From positions 1 to 64,000 of the forward strand of contig JAHBTW010000003.1 in the NCBI GenBank assembly GCA_019638385.1: a stretch of 64,000 nucleotides of DNA, written 5' to 3'. Positions 1 through 8,617 of this stretch are shown here, piece after piece; the stretch's first letter is position 1, and each line of letters opens with the position of its first letter. This DNA is from Saprospiraceae bacterium. GTDB taxonomy: Bacteria > Bacteroidota > Bacteroidia > Chitinophagales > Saprospiraceae. The translations under genes and the position numbers were made by a program. The notes under the pieces were generated by a model. The model had not been told where the DNA came from and searched no databases. It saw nothing but the letters and a program-made list of their open reading frames with translations.

Positions 1-1
1 C

Positions 2-130
2 CAAGTTCAGGTGCCTGTAGGAAGCATGGGGCAAAATCTGTCGCTCCGGCATTTACCCGAAGGCTTGTATGTGGTGCGAACCTGGTTGGACAATCAGGAA
101 TTCGTTAACAAGCTCGTGATCAAACATTAA
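2..130 (+). CDS. T9SS-secreted protein, C-terminal end only
   Basis: An open frame runs from the window edge to the TAA at 128-130, giving 42 residues. The tail reads LRHLPEGLYVVRTW and ends NKLVIKH. This is the closing part of a type A T9SS C-terminal sorting domain: a 'LPxGxYxV' strand followed by a final basic strand. Such domains carry proteins through the type IX secretion pore and are cleaved during surface attachment. The rest of the gene lies outside the window, so its function is unknown. It is on the same strand as the next gene, which starts about 75 bases on. Confidence 0.75.
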   Translation, partial: QVQVPVGSMGQNLSLRHLPEGLYVVRTWLDNQEFVNKLVIKH

Positions 131-204
131 TGGTTTCACTTTACAGGGGTATTTTCTGTGGCAACATGTCGCAGGAGATACTCCTGTTTTTAATACCTCG
201 AATA

Positions 205-1977
205 ATGAAAATTCTATCCATATTTCATTGCATGTTTTTTTTCTTACTTGCTGCCTACGGCCAAAAACACGACTATGTGTGGCTATTGGGCGGCAACAAC
301 CAAACCATGCCGGAGTGGGCCGGTACGACGATTGATTTTTATACCGATCCGCCGGATTTGTACTACGAGTTTCGGCAAATGAACTATAGCCAAGCCAACG
401 CCAGCATGTGTGACACCGCTGGAAACCTGCTATTTTATACAAATGGCATTTACATCGCTAATGTGCTACATGAGCCGATGGAGAACGGGGCGGGCTTGGC
501 TGCCGGGCCGGCTGGTGTTCCCAATCAGGGCAACTATGGGTACATTCTCGATCAGGGAGTAATTGCATTACCCCGCCCCGAAAACGACAATATATATTTC
601 TTGCTTCACATGGACAAGGAATTAACTGCAGCTCAAAACTCCCTTCAGTCCTCAAATGTATATTTTTCGGAAATCGATGTGAGCAAAAACAATGGAATTG
701 GGGCTGTGACAAAGAAAAATCAAATAATACTAACCGACATACTTCATAAGGGCAAGTTGGTTGCTACTAAACATGCCAATGGTAGAGATTGGTGGATACT
801 GATAAGAAAATATTGGACTAACCAATATTATCGGATATTGCTGACCCCGGCAGGGCTATCATTAGTTGGAATGCAAACGACAGGAACTGTAATTCCATCC
901 AATTCTATCGGGCAAGCTACTTTTTCCCCAGATGGTTCAAAGTATGCAAATGTTCATGTAACCGGTGTTGTCGGTGACCCCATTTATGTGAGCATATACA
1001 ATTTTGATAGATGCACAGGCGAATTAAGTAATCCTGTACAGTTTACATACATTGATAGTGCAGCTTGCGCGGGCATTGCCATTTCTCCCAACAATCGCTT
1101 TTTGTATGTATCCTCCCGCAGCTATGTGTATCAATATGACCTTCATGCCGACGATATTGAGGCGTCACGCATCACCGTGGCGGTTTATGACGGCTACTCT
1201 GAGCCGATCAGCCAACATGCCCGTACTACTTTCTATTTAATGCAATTGGCTCCGGACGGCAAGATTTATATCAACAGTAACAACACCGTAAAACATCTGC
1301 ATGTCATCAATCATCCCGATTCCTTAGGCTTGGCCTGCGATGTGTGTCAACACTGTGTAGAGCTTCCTACTTACAACTCCTTCTCGCTCCCCAACTTCCC
1401 CAACTACCGCCTCCATCACTTAGAGGGCAGCCCCTGCGACACGCTGCGGCAGCCGCCGATGGCGGAGTGGGTACATGAGCCGCTGGGGTTGGAAATAGGC
1501 TTCCAGGATGCCAGCTTTCACGATATCCGCGCCTGGCACTGGAGCTTTGGTGATGGAGCGGTGGATACTGTGCCCAATCCGGTGCATAGCTATGCGGCAG
1601 AGGGGGTATATAACGTATGCCTTGCGGTGAGCAATCCGCGCGGTGCGGATACGCTGTGCCGGGAGCTGCAGGTGTTGGTGAGTAACGCAGGCGCGGCGGC
1701 GGGCAGTGGTAGCCTGCGGATGGAAGTGTGGCCCAATCCTGTGCCGCCCGGTGTGCGGCTACCTTGATGGCGGAGGGCATTGCCGCCTCTGAGGTCGGCA
1801 TCACGCTGCCGCGACGCTTTGGGGCGTACGGTGTGGCAGCAGTCGGCGCAGGTAGTGAACGGCCGCATCCGGCAGGACTTGGATGTGAGCGGTTTGGCGG
1901 CGGGGGTGTATTTTGTGGAGTTGGTTTCAGACGAAGGGATGCACCTGAGCGGCGGGAAGTTGGTTATTGTACATTGA
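205..1977 (+). pseudogene. PKD/propeller T9SS protein, copy 1, with two offsetting frameshifts
   Basis: I place the start at 205, where MKILSIFHCMFFFLLAAYGQ is a good signal peptide; the frame is also open back to 130. A propeller-like body of about 370 residues (KHDYVWLLGG at the mature N-terminus) is followed by a PKD domain (WHWSFGDGAVDTVPNPVHSY) and a sorting domain that begins MEVWPNP. Directly after WPNP the frame breaks and hits TGA at 1765-1767. The homologous copy at 9714-10242 shows one base missing here near 1741. A base is gained near 1810, after which the original frame resumes and runs to TGA at 1975-1977 (DALGRTVWQQSAQVV, LAAGVYFVELV, KLVIVH). About 23 codons are therefore misread. 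The full-length paralogue is at 12052-13800. This could be a decaying gene or two assembly errors. As read, the product lacks its secretion signal. Confidence 0.75.
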
Positions 1978-2010
1978 GCAATTTCAAAAAAATGTACAAT
2001 TTTCAATGAC

Positions 2011-2034
2011 AACCTGCCTGACGGCAGTCAGGTT
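2011..2034. repeat. Imperfect hairpin downstream of PKD paralogue copy 1
   Basis: AACCTG at 2011-2016 pairs with CAGGTT at 2029-2034. CTG and CAG inside pair further around an ACGG loop, with one mismatch. It sits 34 bases after the recovered stop of copy 1. A very similar but perfect hairpin lies just downstream of copy 2 (9653-9679), and both are followed by AGGTTTTCAAT and then CAAGGG. This points to a shared mobile or duplicated intergenic element, or a terminator-like structure. Confidence 0.6.
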
Positions 2035-2061
2035 TTCAATTTTCAAGGGCATGAGCGAGAG

Positions 2062-2176
2062 CACTTGAAGATTGAGCATTGGTCATTGAACATTTCAAAA
2101 AAATGCCCAATGCCCAATTTTCAATGTACAAGGGAGGCAAGAACACTTGAACATTGAGCATTGGTCATTGAGCATT
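2062..2176. repeat. Direct repeat pair, 33 bases, 82-base period
   Basis: The segments 2062-2094 and 2144-2176 are near-identical (two differences), each containing CACTTGA, ATTGAGCATTGGTCATTGA and CATT. Between them lies AATGCCCAATGCCCAATTTT, itself an internal tandem duplication. Similar AATGCCCAAT/GGGCATT words recur at 15736-15761. The block lies between copy 1 and the 3' end of rseP and has no credible gene. Confidence 0.7.
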
Positions 2177-2178
2177 CA

Positions 2179-3546
2179 TCAACCTCGCCCGCAGCCGCGC
2201 AGCACATCCAATCCGTTGGCCCAGAGCATCAACCCAATGAGGAGGATGAAGCCCACTGTGCCGGCCCATTCCATGAAGCGGTCGCTCGGCTTGCGGCGCG
2301 TGACGATCTCGAAAAGGAGGAACATCACATAGCCGCCGTCCAATGCCGGTATGGGTAGCAGGTTCATAAAGGCGAGGATGATGGAAAGCGCGGCGGTCAT
2401 GCTCCAGAAGCGTTCCCATATCCAATCGGAGCCGAACATCTGCCCGATGGAGGCAAACCCGCCGAGGCTGTCGCTCGCTTTGATTTTGCCTTTGAACATC
2501 TGTCCGAATGCCTTGAGTTGTACGGCGAGGAAATCGTAGCCTTTTACAAAGCCCGCCGGGAATGCCTGTAGCAGCGAGTATTCTTTGCGTTCGGTGCTGA
2601 AAAAATGACCGTAGCCGCGCGGAAATATGCCCGCCTTGCCGTCGTCGGAGAGGGTGATGGGCAGGCGCAAGGTATCTGTATCAGCTCTGAGAACGGTGAT
2701 TTCAACTTCTTTGCCCGGATTGGCGCCGGCCATTCGTTGGAATTCGTGGAAGTAAGGCGTCGGCGTATCGTTGAAGGCGATGACCCGGTCGCCCGGTTTC
2801 ACGCCGGCCCGCTCTGCCGGGGAGTCTTTCACCATTCTGTCTGCGATAAAAGGAACGCGCGCACCGAAGAGCGATTTGTCTTTGTTTTTGTGGGCCGAGA
2901 GTTCTTTGATAAAATCTCCCGGAATGGTCAGCACCATGCTGCTGCCGTCTCTTTCAATGGTGAGGGCATCGGCATTGTCAATAATGATGGCGCGTTTGAC
3001 GGCGTTATCGCTGAATCTATCAAAGGGTTGGTCGCCGATGGCCAGAATTTTATCGCCGTCGCGCAGGCCGATTTGTTGGCCCAGCGAATCGGCGTAGATG
3101 CCGAATTTTACATTTTTGGAGGGCAGGTATTCCTCGCCCCAAAACCACAATACGCCTGCGTAAATGAGGCCGCCCAGCAGAAAGTTGACGATGACGCCGC
3201 CCAACATGATGATGAGGCGTTGCCAGGCCGGTTTGGAGCGAAATTCCCAGGGTTGAGGCGGTTGGTTGAGAAATTCTTTGTCGTTGCTTTCGTCTATCAT
3301 CCCGGCTATTTTCACATAGCCGCCCAGCGGAAACCAGCCCAGGCCGTATTCCGTATCGCCTATTTTTTTCTTCCAAAGGGCGAAATTGAGTACGTTGGGC
3401 AGCGGGAAAAGGAAATCGAAAAACAGGTAAAATTTTTCAACTTTGGTTTTGAAATAGCGGGCAGTGAGGAAGTGGCCCATTTCGTGCAATGTGATCAGGA
3501 TGGAAAGGCTTAGCAAGAGCTGCCCGATCATTACCAGTATATTCAT
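2179..3546 (-). CDS. rseP: RseP-type site-2 membrane metalloprotease
   Basis: A 455-residue integral-membrane M50 protease that cuts substrates within the membrane, typically anti-sigma factors, and clears signal-peptide remnants. The zinc motif HEMGH is at residues 21-25 in the first membrane segment. Two PDZ-like domains follow in the periplasmic part (around SLGQQIGLRDGDKI and DSPAERAGVKPGDRVIAF). The third zinc site NLLPIPALDGG is at about residue 393, followed by a last membrane span. Length matches the Bacteroidota family. The start at 3546 puts the first span right at the N-terminus. It diverges from rsmE. The ECF sigma/anti-sigma-like pair at 44113 shows that systems of the relevant type exist here, but a direct link is not shown. 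Confidence 0.93.
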   Translation of the reverse strand: MNILVMIGQLLLSLSILITLHEMGHFLTARYFKTKVEKFYLFFDFLFPLPNVLNFALWKKKIGDTEYGLGWFPLGGYVKIAGMIDESNDKEFLNQPPQPWEFRSKPAWQRLIIMLGGVIVNFLLGGLIYAGVLWFWGEEYLPSKNVKFGIYADSLGQQIGLRDGDKILAIGDQPFDRFSDNAVKRAIIIDNADALTIERDGSSMVLTIPGDFIKELSAHKNKDKSLFGARVPFIADRMVKDSPAERAGVKPGDRVIAFNDTPTPYFHEFQRMAGANPGKEVEITVLRADTDTLRLPITLSDDGKAGIFPRGYGHFFSTERKEYSLLQAFPAGFVKGYDFLAVQLKAFGQMFKGKIKASDSLGGFASIGQMFGSDWIWERFWSMTAALSIILAFMNLLPIPALDGGYVMFLLFEIVTRRKPSDRFMEWAGTVGFILLIGLMLWANGLDVLRGCGRG

Positions 3547-3656
3547 ATTGGGTGTACTTGTCTTTAAAGTTTTGCGAATAACAGCTTTTCTGCGGCCCGT
3601 GTTGCACCGCAGGCGGCCAAAGGTAAGCGGAATTGTACAAATTTCGACATCCTCAT

Positions 3657-3664
3657 TACCTTTG
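3657..3664 (+). promoter_or_regulatory. Candidate -7 element TACCTTTG for rsmE
   Basis: TACCTTTG matches the Bacteroidota -7 consensus TAnnTTTG exactly. It ends only seven bases before the chosen ATG at 3672. Transcription would therefore start at or a few bases before the start codon, predicting a nearly leaderless message. The -33 box is weak (only TTG at about 3634). Confidence 0.45.
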
Positions 3665-3671
3665 GGCCGCC

Positions 3672-4382
3672 ATGCACTTGTTTTTTACCAATGACATCAG
3701 AGGCGATTTAGCCTATCTGCCCGAAGAAGAGGCCATGCACTGCACGCAGGTGTTGCGCCGCCGTGCGGGCGATGCCGTTACCTGGGTGGACGGCCGGGGC
3801 GGCTGGTATGAAGGCCGGATCGTGGAAACGGGCAAAAAGACCTGCGTACTGCAAATAGAACAGCAGGAGCAGCGCTCCAACGACCGCACCTGGCGCCTGC
3901 ACCTCGCCGTAGCGCCTACCAAAAACATAGACCGCACAGAGTGGCTGCTCGAAAAAGCCGTGGAAATTGGTTTAGATACTTTCACACCGCTGTGGTGCGA
4001 GCGCTCGGAGCGCAAAGTCATTCGCATGGACCGCTTGGAAAAAATCGCGCTGGCCGCGATGAAACAATCCCTTCAGGCGCATTTGCCCCTATTGGAAGCG
4101 CCGATTGCTTTCAACGATTTTGCAGCGCGCCAAACCGGAAGTGCCGCTCAACTGTTTATAGCCCACTGCCGGGAAGAGGAGGGTAAAAGGCCGCTTCAGC
4201 ACAACTGTGCCGCCGGGCAAGACGTTTGTATCCTCATCGGTCCGGAAGGCGATTTCAGCGAATCGGAAGTGGAAAAAGCGCTGCTCACGGGCTTCGCTCC
4301 AGTGAGTCTCGGCGCCAACCGGCTCCGAACCGAAACGGCCGCTTTGGTGGCCTGCCAGATTGTTCATTTTGTAAACTCTTGA
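3672..4382 (+). CDS. rsmE: 16S rRNA m3U1498 methyltransferase
   Basis: A 236-residue SPOUT-family enzyme that methylates N3 of U1498 in 16S rRNA. The N-terminal PUA-like domain includes LRRRAGDAVTWVDGRGGWYE. The C-terminal trefoil-knot S-adenosylmethionine site has LIGPEGDFSESEVEKA (about residues 188-203) and LGANRLRTETAAL (about 213-225), both family signatures. I chose the ATG at 3672 (MHLFFTND) over the in-frame ATG at 3633, because family members begin close to this motif and a -7 promoter element lies between the two. The next gene starts two bases after the stop, so they are probably co-transcribed. Confidence 0.95.
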   Translation: MHLFFTNDIRGDLAYLPEEEAMHCTQVLRRRAGDAVTWVDGRGGWYEGRIVETGKKTCVLQIEQQEQRSNDRTWRLHLAVAPTKNIDRTEWLLEKAVEIGLDTFTPLWCERSERKVIRMDRLEKIALAAMKQSLQAHLPLLEAPIAFNDFAARQTGSAAQLFIAHCREEEGKRPLQHNCAAGQDVCILIGPEGDFSESEVEKALLTGFAPVSLGANRLRTETAALVACQIVHFVNS

Positions 4383-4384
4383 TT

Positions 4385-5050
4385 ATGCGTGTTTTCGCGT
4401 TGGCCTTAGTGGCCGCTATTTCGCTTTCTTTTGCAGCCGAACAAAAACCGCAAGGCGCCGGCATCAAACTCGCGCTGCTCAAATACAGCGGCGGCGGCGA
4501 CTGGTATGCCGTGGTGGATGCCCTGCAAAATCTCGTTGCGTTTTGCAACAGCAACCTCGGCACCAATTTCGACCCGGAGTACGCCACCGTAGATGCGGGC
4601 AGCCCGGATATCTTCAACCACCCTTTTTTATTTATGACCGGGCACGGCAACGTGGTGTTCTCCGATGCCGAGGCCGAAAACCTGCGCACCTATCTCATCG
4701 GCGGCGGTTTTTTGTTTATTGACGACGATTATGGCATGGACCCGTATGCGCGGGTCGCCATTAAAAAATTATTCCCCGACCGGCAGCTCGTGGAGTTGCC
4801 TTTCGAACATCCGATTTACCGGCAGAAGTACGACTTTCGCAGCGGACTTCCCAAAATACACGAACACGACGGCAAAGCGCCGGGGGGGTACGGCATTTTT
4901 TGGGAGGATCGTTTGGTGCTGTTTTACGGCACAGAATCCAACATCAGCGATGGATGGGAATCGAGGGAAGTACACCGCACGCCGGAGGACTTGCGGCAGC
5001 AGTCATTGCGCATGGGCGCCAACATCATTCAGTTTGCCTTTCGGCAATAA
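4385..5050 (+). CDS. DUF4159 domain secreted protein
   Basis: A 221-residue protein. MRVFALALVAAISLSFAAEQ is a signal peptide with cleavage near residue 18. The rest matches the DUF4159 pattern: LFMTGHGNVVFSDAEAENL, then a GGGFLFIDDDYG core, and a final YGTESNISDGW segment. The fold resembles glutamine-amidotransferase-like domains and its biochemical role is unknown. In Bacteroidota such genes often sit near AAA/MoxR and aerotolerance-type loci, which are not present here. It starts two bases after rsmE and converges on the PspC-like gene. Confidence 0.8.
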   Translation: MRVFALALVAAISLSFAAEQKPQGAGIKLALLKYSGGGDWYAVVDALQNLVAFCNSNLGTNFDPEYATVDAGSPDIFNHPFLFMTGHGNVVFSDAEAENLRTYLIGGGFLFIDDDYGMDPYARVAIKKLFPDRQLVELPFEHPIYRQKYDFRSGLPKIHEHDGKAPGGYGIFWEDRLVLFYGTESNISDGWESREVHRTPEDLRQQSLRMGANIIQFAFRQ

Positions 5051-5064
5051 GCGGATTGCTTATT
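5046..5064. terminator. Convergent hairpin spanning both stop codons
   Basis: AATAAGC at 5046-5052 and GCTTATT at 5058-5064 form a perfect 7-base stem with a 5-base loop between the convergent DUF4159 and PspC-like genes. It overlaps both stop codons. It has short flanking T/A runs only, so termination strength is uncertain. Confidence 0.45.
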
Positions 5065-5275
5065 TCCACACAACCTTTTGGTTGTCGCTGATATAGCGTC
5101 GGACGTTGAGCCAAAATGCAGCAAACAAATAAATTAAGATAGGGGAACCGAGGGCGGCAAAAGTGAGGTAGATGAAATATACCCGCACCCTCGAGGAGGC
5201 TATTCCCATGCGCGCTCCCAAATAACTGCATACCCCGAATGCAGAGCGCTCCAATAAGTATTTAAGTGCAGCCAT
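5060..5275 (-). CDS. PspC-domain small membrane protein
   Basis: 71 residues from the ATG at 5275 (MAALKYLLERSAFGVCSYLG). This is the PspC fold: an amphipathic N-terminal part with 'GVCSYLGARMGIASSRVRVYFIY' character, then a hydrophobic segment (LTFAALGSPILIYLFAAFWL), then a short charged tail. PspC-family proteins sense or respond to membrane stress in other bacteria, but single-domain Bacteroidota forms have no proven role. The frame is open upstream to 5344, but those 23 residues do not look native. Confidence 0.75.
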   Translation of the reverse strand: MAALKYLLERSAFGVCSYLGARMGIASSRVRVYFIYLTFAALGSPILIYLFAAFWLNVRRYISDNQKVVWK

Positions 5276-5360
5276 TATCCTGATTTTGGTTTTAAAACTT
5301 CCGGGAAACACGCAAATATCGGTTATTGTTGACACTTTTTCCAAAGTTTGTAACCGGATA

Positions 5361-5813
5361 CTAATATCCCGCTACCTCCGAAGAACTGCTGATGTACAAG
5401 CGCCCGGAGAACAGTATTTTTTCGCTTCCATTGAAAGTGGCGGTCAGCCGCACCCGGAACGTGCCTGATTTTTTGTAGGCATAAGTTGTTAGCGGCTTGG
5501 CAATAACCCGGCGCTCGCCGTTTCCGAAATCCAGCTCATACTGCACTTGCTCATTATAGGCATTGATGAAAAATTTCATCGGAATATGCTCCTCCATAGC
5601 GCCTTCTATGGTGAGGTAGTCTTCCGTAGAGCGCATGGCCGGTACGGAAAGTTGATCTGTAGTAAATGTTTCATCAGCAGAAGATTGCCGCATTTCACCT
5701 GATTGGCGAAGGAAGTAAAAAGCGCCGAGAATACCGGCGATAAAGAGGATGCTCAACAGGCTGTTTTCGATGCCTTTGCTTTTGCCTGGAAGAGTATGTG
5801 AAGTCGCGTTCAT
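5361..5813 (-). CDS. Single-pass membrane protein with PKD-like domain
   Basis: 150 residues from MNATSHTLPGKSKG at 5813. One membrane helix (NSLLSILFIAGILGAFYFL, about residues 17-35) is followed by an outward domain with a PKD-like beta sandwich: YELDFGNGERR, then TTYAYKKSGTFRVRLTATFNG. I do not recognise a named family. The upstream region on this strand is the long structured gap 5814-6315, so its transcript may carry a long leader. Confidence 0.7.
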   Translation of the reverse strand: MNATSHTLPGKSKGIENSLLSILFIAGILGAFYFLRQSGEMRQSSADETFTTDQLSVPAMRSTEDYLTIEGAMEEHIPMKFFINAYNEQVQYELDFGNGERRVIAKPLTTYAYKKSGTFRVRLTATFNGSEKILFSGRLYISSSSEVAGY

Positions 5814-5956
5814 GTCAAATTTGTTGTGTGATTTTTTGAAAAAGCGCTGCCGGGCCGTGTTTGGACACAGCAACAGAAATCGAAAAACTAAGAGTAGAGA
5901 AGCCGGGCAGGCATAGCTACGCCCATAGAATTACAGCGCAATTCTTTTCAGACATT

Positions 5957-6133
5957 GTTTCAAAAAGCAAATGTTGCTACAGTCGTGATAGCGGCACAAG
6001 TGCTGCTATAGCGAAGTAAAGAAGCCTCTTGCCACCTCGCAGTTGCGGGTGCATTTGCTTTTTGATACAGGATGTCTTTGGGAGCGGGATTAGCGGCCCG
6101 GCAGGTTGGCAGCGGATATTATCCGGAGGGCCG
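5957..6133. other. Structured non-coding block (candidate sRNA or leader)
   Basis: The gap 5814-6315 (502 bases) has no credible gene. It contains ordered stems. An outer stem pairs 5957-5973 with 6052-6068 (16 of 17 match; core CAAAAAGCAAATG / CATTTGCTTTTTG). Inside are a hairpin at 5988-6009 (ATAGCGGCAC-AA-GTGCTGCTAT, one G-T pair on RNA) and one at 6033-6051 (CACCTCGC...GCGGGTG, one bulge). A second unit has CGGCCC at 6094-6099 pairing with GGGCCG at 6128-6133, around CGGAT-ATT-ATCCG (6113-6125). The layout is a three-way junction plus a second stem-loop. I do not recognise it as RNase P, SRP, tmRNA or 6S RNA. Strand is unknown; the minus strand would make it a leader of the 5361-5813 gene. 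Confidence 0.45.
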
Positions 6134-6199
6134 TCGCAGTGGTAGATGTGGTTTCATGTAGTAAAGTGTTTCATTAGTTGAGTGAACAGGAAATCAATG

Positions 6200-6207
6200 C
6201 AAATATA
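6200..6207 (-). promoter_or_regulatory. Possible -7 element TATATTTG (minus strand)
   Basis: The plus-strand CAAATATA reads TATATTTG on the minus strand, matching TAnnTTTG. No -33 TTTG is seen at the right distance, and the surroundings are AT-rich. If used, transcription would start near 6194 and read through the structured block into the gene at 5813. Confidence 0.3.
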
Positions 6208-6315
6208 TAAAAAAATAACATGCGTTCTGTTTGTTGAAGATTTTTTTCAATAAGTTAGAGATTATTAAAAAATGTAATCTGTATAATGAAACATGTTCCA
6301 AATACCGTGCCAAAA

Positions 6316-7503
6316 TCAATTCACATAGGGCGGCCGAACGATGTTTTTGGGCAGCAACAGCCACAAACGCCCGTAGTGGCGCAATTGACCGGCCTGCTTC
6401 CCCGCCGTTGCGCCGATCCCGGTGTAGTAGTCAATATGCCCGGCGCCGCGTATTCTGCCGCCGGTATCCTGCGCCACCAATATGCGATACTGATGCCGAA
6501 CGGTTTTGGAAACGGGGTCGTACACCGGCACGGCAGCCAACAAACAACTGCCCAATGGAATATACCGGGGATCCACCGCGATGGAAATGGCCCCGCTGAG
6601 CGGTACGCCGCCGGCGCCTTCGGGCCGCTTATCGGCTGCGGTGAAAAAAGTATAGGAGGGGTTGAGATGCAGAATGGAGTCGGTGAGATGAGGGTTGTTG
6701 TTGAAAAAGCGCTTCATGCCTTGCGGGGAGAAAGCCAATTCTTCATCGGGTAAATTTTTGGCAATCAGATTTTCCAGGCCCCGGAAAGGGTGGCGGTTGG
6801 TGCCGTTGTAGGCGAGGTATTTTTTTCGACCGTTGGGGTACTCTATAAAACCCGATCCCTGTATTTGCATAAAATAGACATCCAATTTGTCTTTGGCGTA
6901 AGCCAGCTCTAAGCCCAGACCCTGCAACTTTTTTCCGGCTTCTATTTCCCGACGGGTAGGGTAGGGGCCTTCCCAATTGCGCGGACGGTCGTAAATGGGG
7001 TGCAAAAAAGGCGTCTTAGGTTTGTCGTTCACCGGCACAATGGGCGTAAAGTATCCGGTAAATAGCACGTTACCACGTTTATCTTCCCCGCGTATCTGCC
7101 AAGCTTCCAACTGATTGTGAATGCCGTCGGGGTAAGTGTATTGCCATTCCAGCAGGCGCGTGATTACTTCCCGTAATTGTTTTTCATTCACGGTAAGCCC
7201 GCCGATGCGGTGATTTCTGGAGAGGCGCGGATTGTCTAAGAGCCGGTATTGCTCCCGCAGCGCAGCGCTGAGCCGGGCGTCGAAAAAAGGAAAAGGAATC
7301 GTATCAATGGCCGTGGGCCGGTAAACGTCTTTGATGACGGGCAGGCCGAACAATTTCCCGTCGCGGCGCATAAAAACATCACCCTGCGGCGCTGTTTGCG
7401 CGGTATCGGCCTGCGGTTCTGCATGGAGTTTGGCAGAACCGGAGGGGCGGCAACTCATCAGCGTTGCAGCGCATACCATAGCGACAATGACTTTGAAGGG
7501 CAT
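6316..7503 (-). CDS. mltA: MltA-type lytic murein transglycosylase lipoprotein
   Basis: 395 residues. A lipoprotein signal ends in LMSC, with Cys18 as the lipid site. The MltA barrel follows (YPTRREIEAG, then VYFMQIQGSG about the middle). The C-terminal 3D domain has AQDTGGRIRGAGHIDYYTGIG from residue 344, with the conserved acidic residues at 346 and 358. The enzyme cleaves peptidoglycan to 1,6-anhydro-muropeptides at the outer membrane or periplasm. It follows the dTDP-glucose dehydratase gene by 39 bases on the same strand and may be its operon partner. Confidence 0.92.
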   Translation of the reverse strand: MPFKVIVAMVCAATLMSCRPSGSAKLHAEPQADTAQTAPQGDVFMRRDGKLFGLPVIKDVYRPTAIDTIPFPFFDARLSAALREQYRLLDNPRLSRNHRIGGLTVNEKQLREVITRLLEWQYTYPDGIHNQLEAWQIRGEDKRGNVLFTGYFTPIVPVNDKPKTPFLHPIYDRPRNWEGPYPTRREIEAGKKLQGLGLELAYAKDKLDVYFMQIQGSGFIEYPNGRKKYLAYNGTNRHPFRGLENLIAKNLPDEELAFSPQGMKRFFNNNPHLTDSILHLNPSYTFFTAADKRPEGAGGVPLSGAISIAVDPRYIPLGSCLLAAVPVYDPVSKTVRHQYRILVAQDTGGRIRGAGHIDYYTGIGATAGKQAGQLRHYGRLWLLLPKNIVRPPYVN

Positions 7504-7542
7504 CGGTATCGGGCGTTGAATGCCGCTAAAAGTAGAAATAAA

Positions 7543-8610
7543 TTACCGGTTGTGATATTGTTGGGTGTAATAATTCAGGTAAGCCCCGGAAGTGACCCGC
7601 TCCAACCACCCGGAATGAGCCAGGTACCATTCCGCGGTGCGGCGCAGCCCATCCTTCGCCCCCACAGTCGGCGTCCATCCCAGTTCTGATTTAATCTTTT
7701 CAGCATCAATGGCATAGCGGCGGTCGTGACCGGGCCGGTCTTTTACAAAATGGATCAATTGCCGGGATGCGTCGGCGGGCCTTTCGAGCAGTTCGTCCAT
7801 GATGTCGCACAACGCATGAACGAGGTCAATGTTTTTCCATTCGTTGTTGCCGCCGATGTTATAGGTCTCGCCGATTGTGCCTTTGTGAAATACGGTATCA
7901 ATCGCGTCGGCATGATCTTCCACCCAGAGCCAGTCGCGGGTATATTTCCCGTCGCCATAAACGGGCAGCGGTTTTTGCTGAAAGATGTTGTGAATCATCA
8001 GCGGAATGAGCTTTTCAGGAAACTGGTACGGGCCGTAGTTGTTGGAGCAATTCGACAGCACCACCGGCAGATCGTAGGTATGGAAATAGGCGCGCACGAA
8101 GTGATCGGAAGCCGCTTTGGAAGCCGAATAAGGCGAGCGCGGATCGTAAGGCGTGGTTTCGCTAAACAGACCGGTTTCGCCGAGCGAGCCATACACCTCA
8201 TCGGTAGAGATGTGGTAAAACCGTTTGCCGCTCTTGTCGGTCCAGTGTTTGCGGGCGGCATTGAGCAGCCGCACCGTGCCGAAAACATTGGTTTGAATAA
8301 AACTCATGGGGTTGGAAATGGAGCGATCCACATGCGATTCGGCAGCGAGGTGAATAACCCCGTCGAAGCGGTAGGTTTCAAACAGCTCGTCCAACAGCGC
8401 CTCGTCGTTGATGTCGCCTTTCACAAACGTGTAGTTGGGCGCCTGCTCCACATCGTGCAGGTTTTCTAAGTTGCCGGCATAGGTGAGCAGGTCGAGATTG
8501 ACGATGCGATATTGCGGGTATTTATTCACAAAGCGGCGCACCAGATGGGAGCCGATGAACCCGGCGCCGCCGGTGATAAGCAGGGTGGAGGAGAAAGCCA
8601 TGTCGCTCAT
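7543..8610 (-). CDS. rfbB: dTDP-glucose 4,6-dehydratase
   Basis: 355 residues from ATG 8610 (MSDMAFSSTLLITGGAGFIG); an ATG at 8625 would overlap the upstream gene by eight bases. It has the NAD-binding GGAGFIGSH loop, FDGVIHLAAESHVDRS, the catalytic STDEVYG and YSASK(AASD) motifs of the extended short-chain dehydrogenase family, and the RfbB-type SNNYGPYQFPEKLIP and HIVxD-like DRPGHDRRYAID segments. It makes dTDP-4-keto-6-deoxyglucose for rhamnose and related surface sugars. No rfbA, rfbC or rfbD is nearby. It follows the UDP-glucuronate decarboxylase gene after seven bases. Confidence 0.92.
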   Translation of the reverse strand: MSDMAFSSTLLITGGAGFIGSHLVRRFVNKYPQYRIVNLDLLTYAGNLENLHDVEQAPNYTFVKGDINDEALLDELFETYRFDGVIHLAAESHVDRSISNPMSFIQTNVFGTVRLLNAARKHWTDKSGKRFYHISTDEVYGSLGETGLFSETTPYDPRSPYSASKAASDHFVRAYFHTYDLPVVLSNCSNNYGPYQFPEKLIPLMIHNIFQQKPLPVYGDGKYTRDWLWVEDHADAIDTVFHKGTIGETYNIGGNNEWKNIDLVHALCDIMDELLERPADASRQLIHFVKDRPGHDRRYAIDAEKIKSELGWTPTVGAKDGLRRTAEWYLAHSGWLERVTSGAYLNYYTQQYHNR

Positions 8611-8617
8611 TTTTGTA

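Noticed and set aside
2605..3513. 302-residue open frame on the plus strand
   Set aside because: It is antisense to rseP and has no motif or signal.
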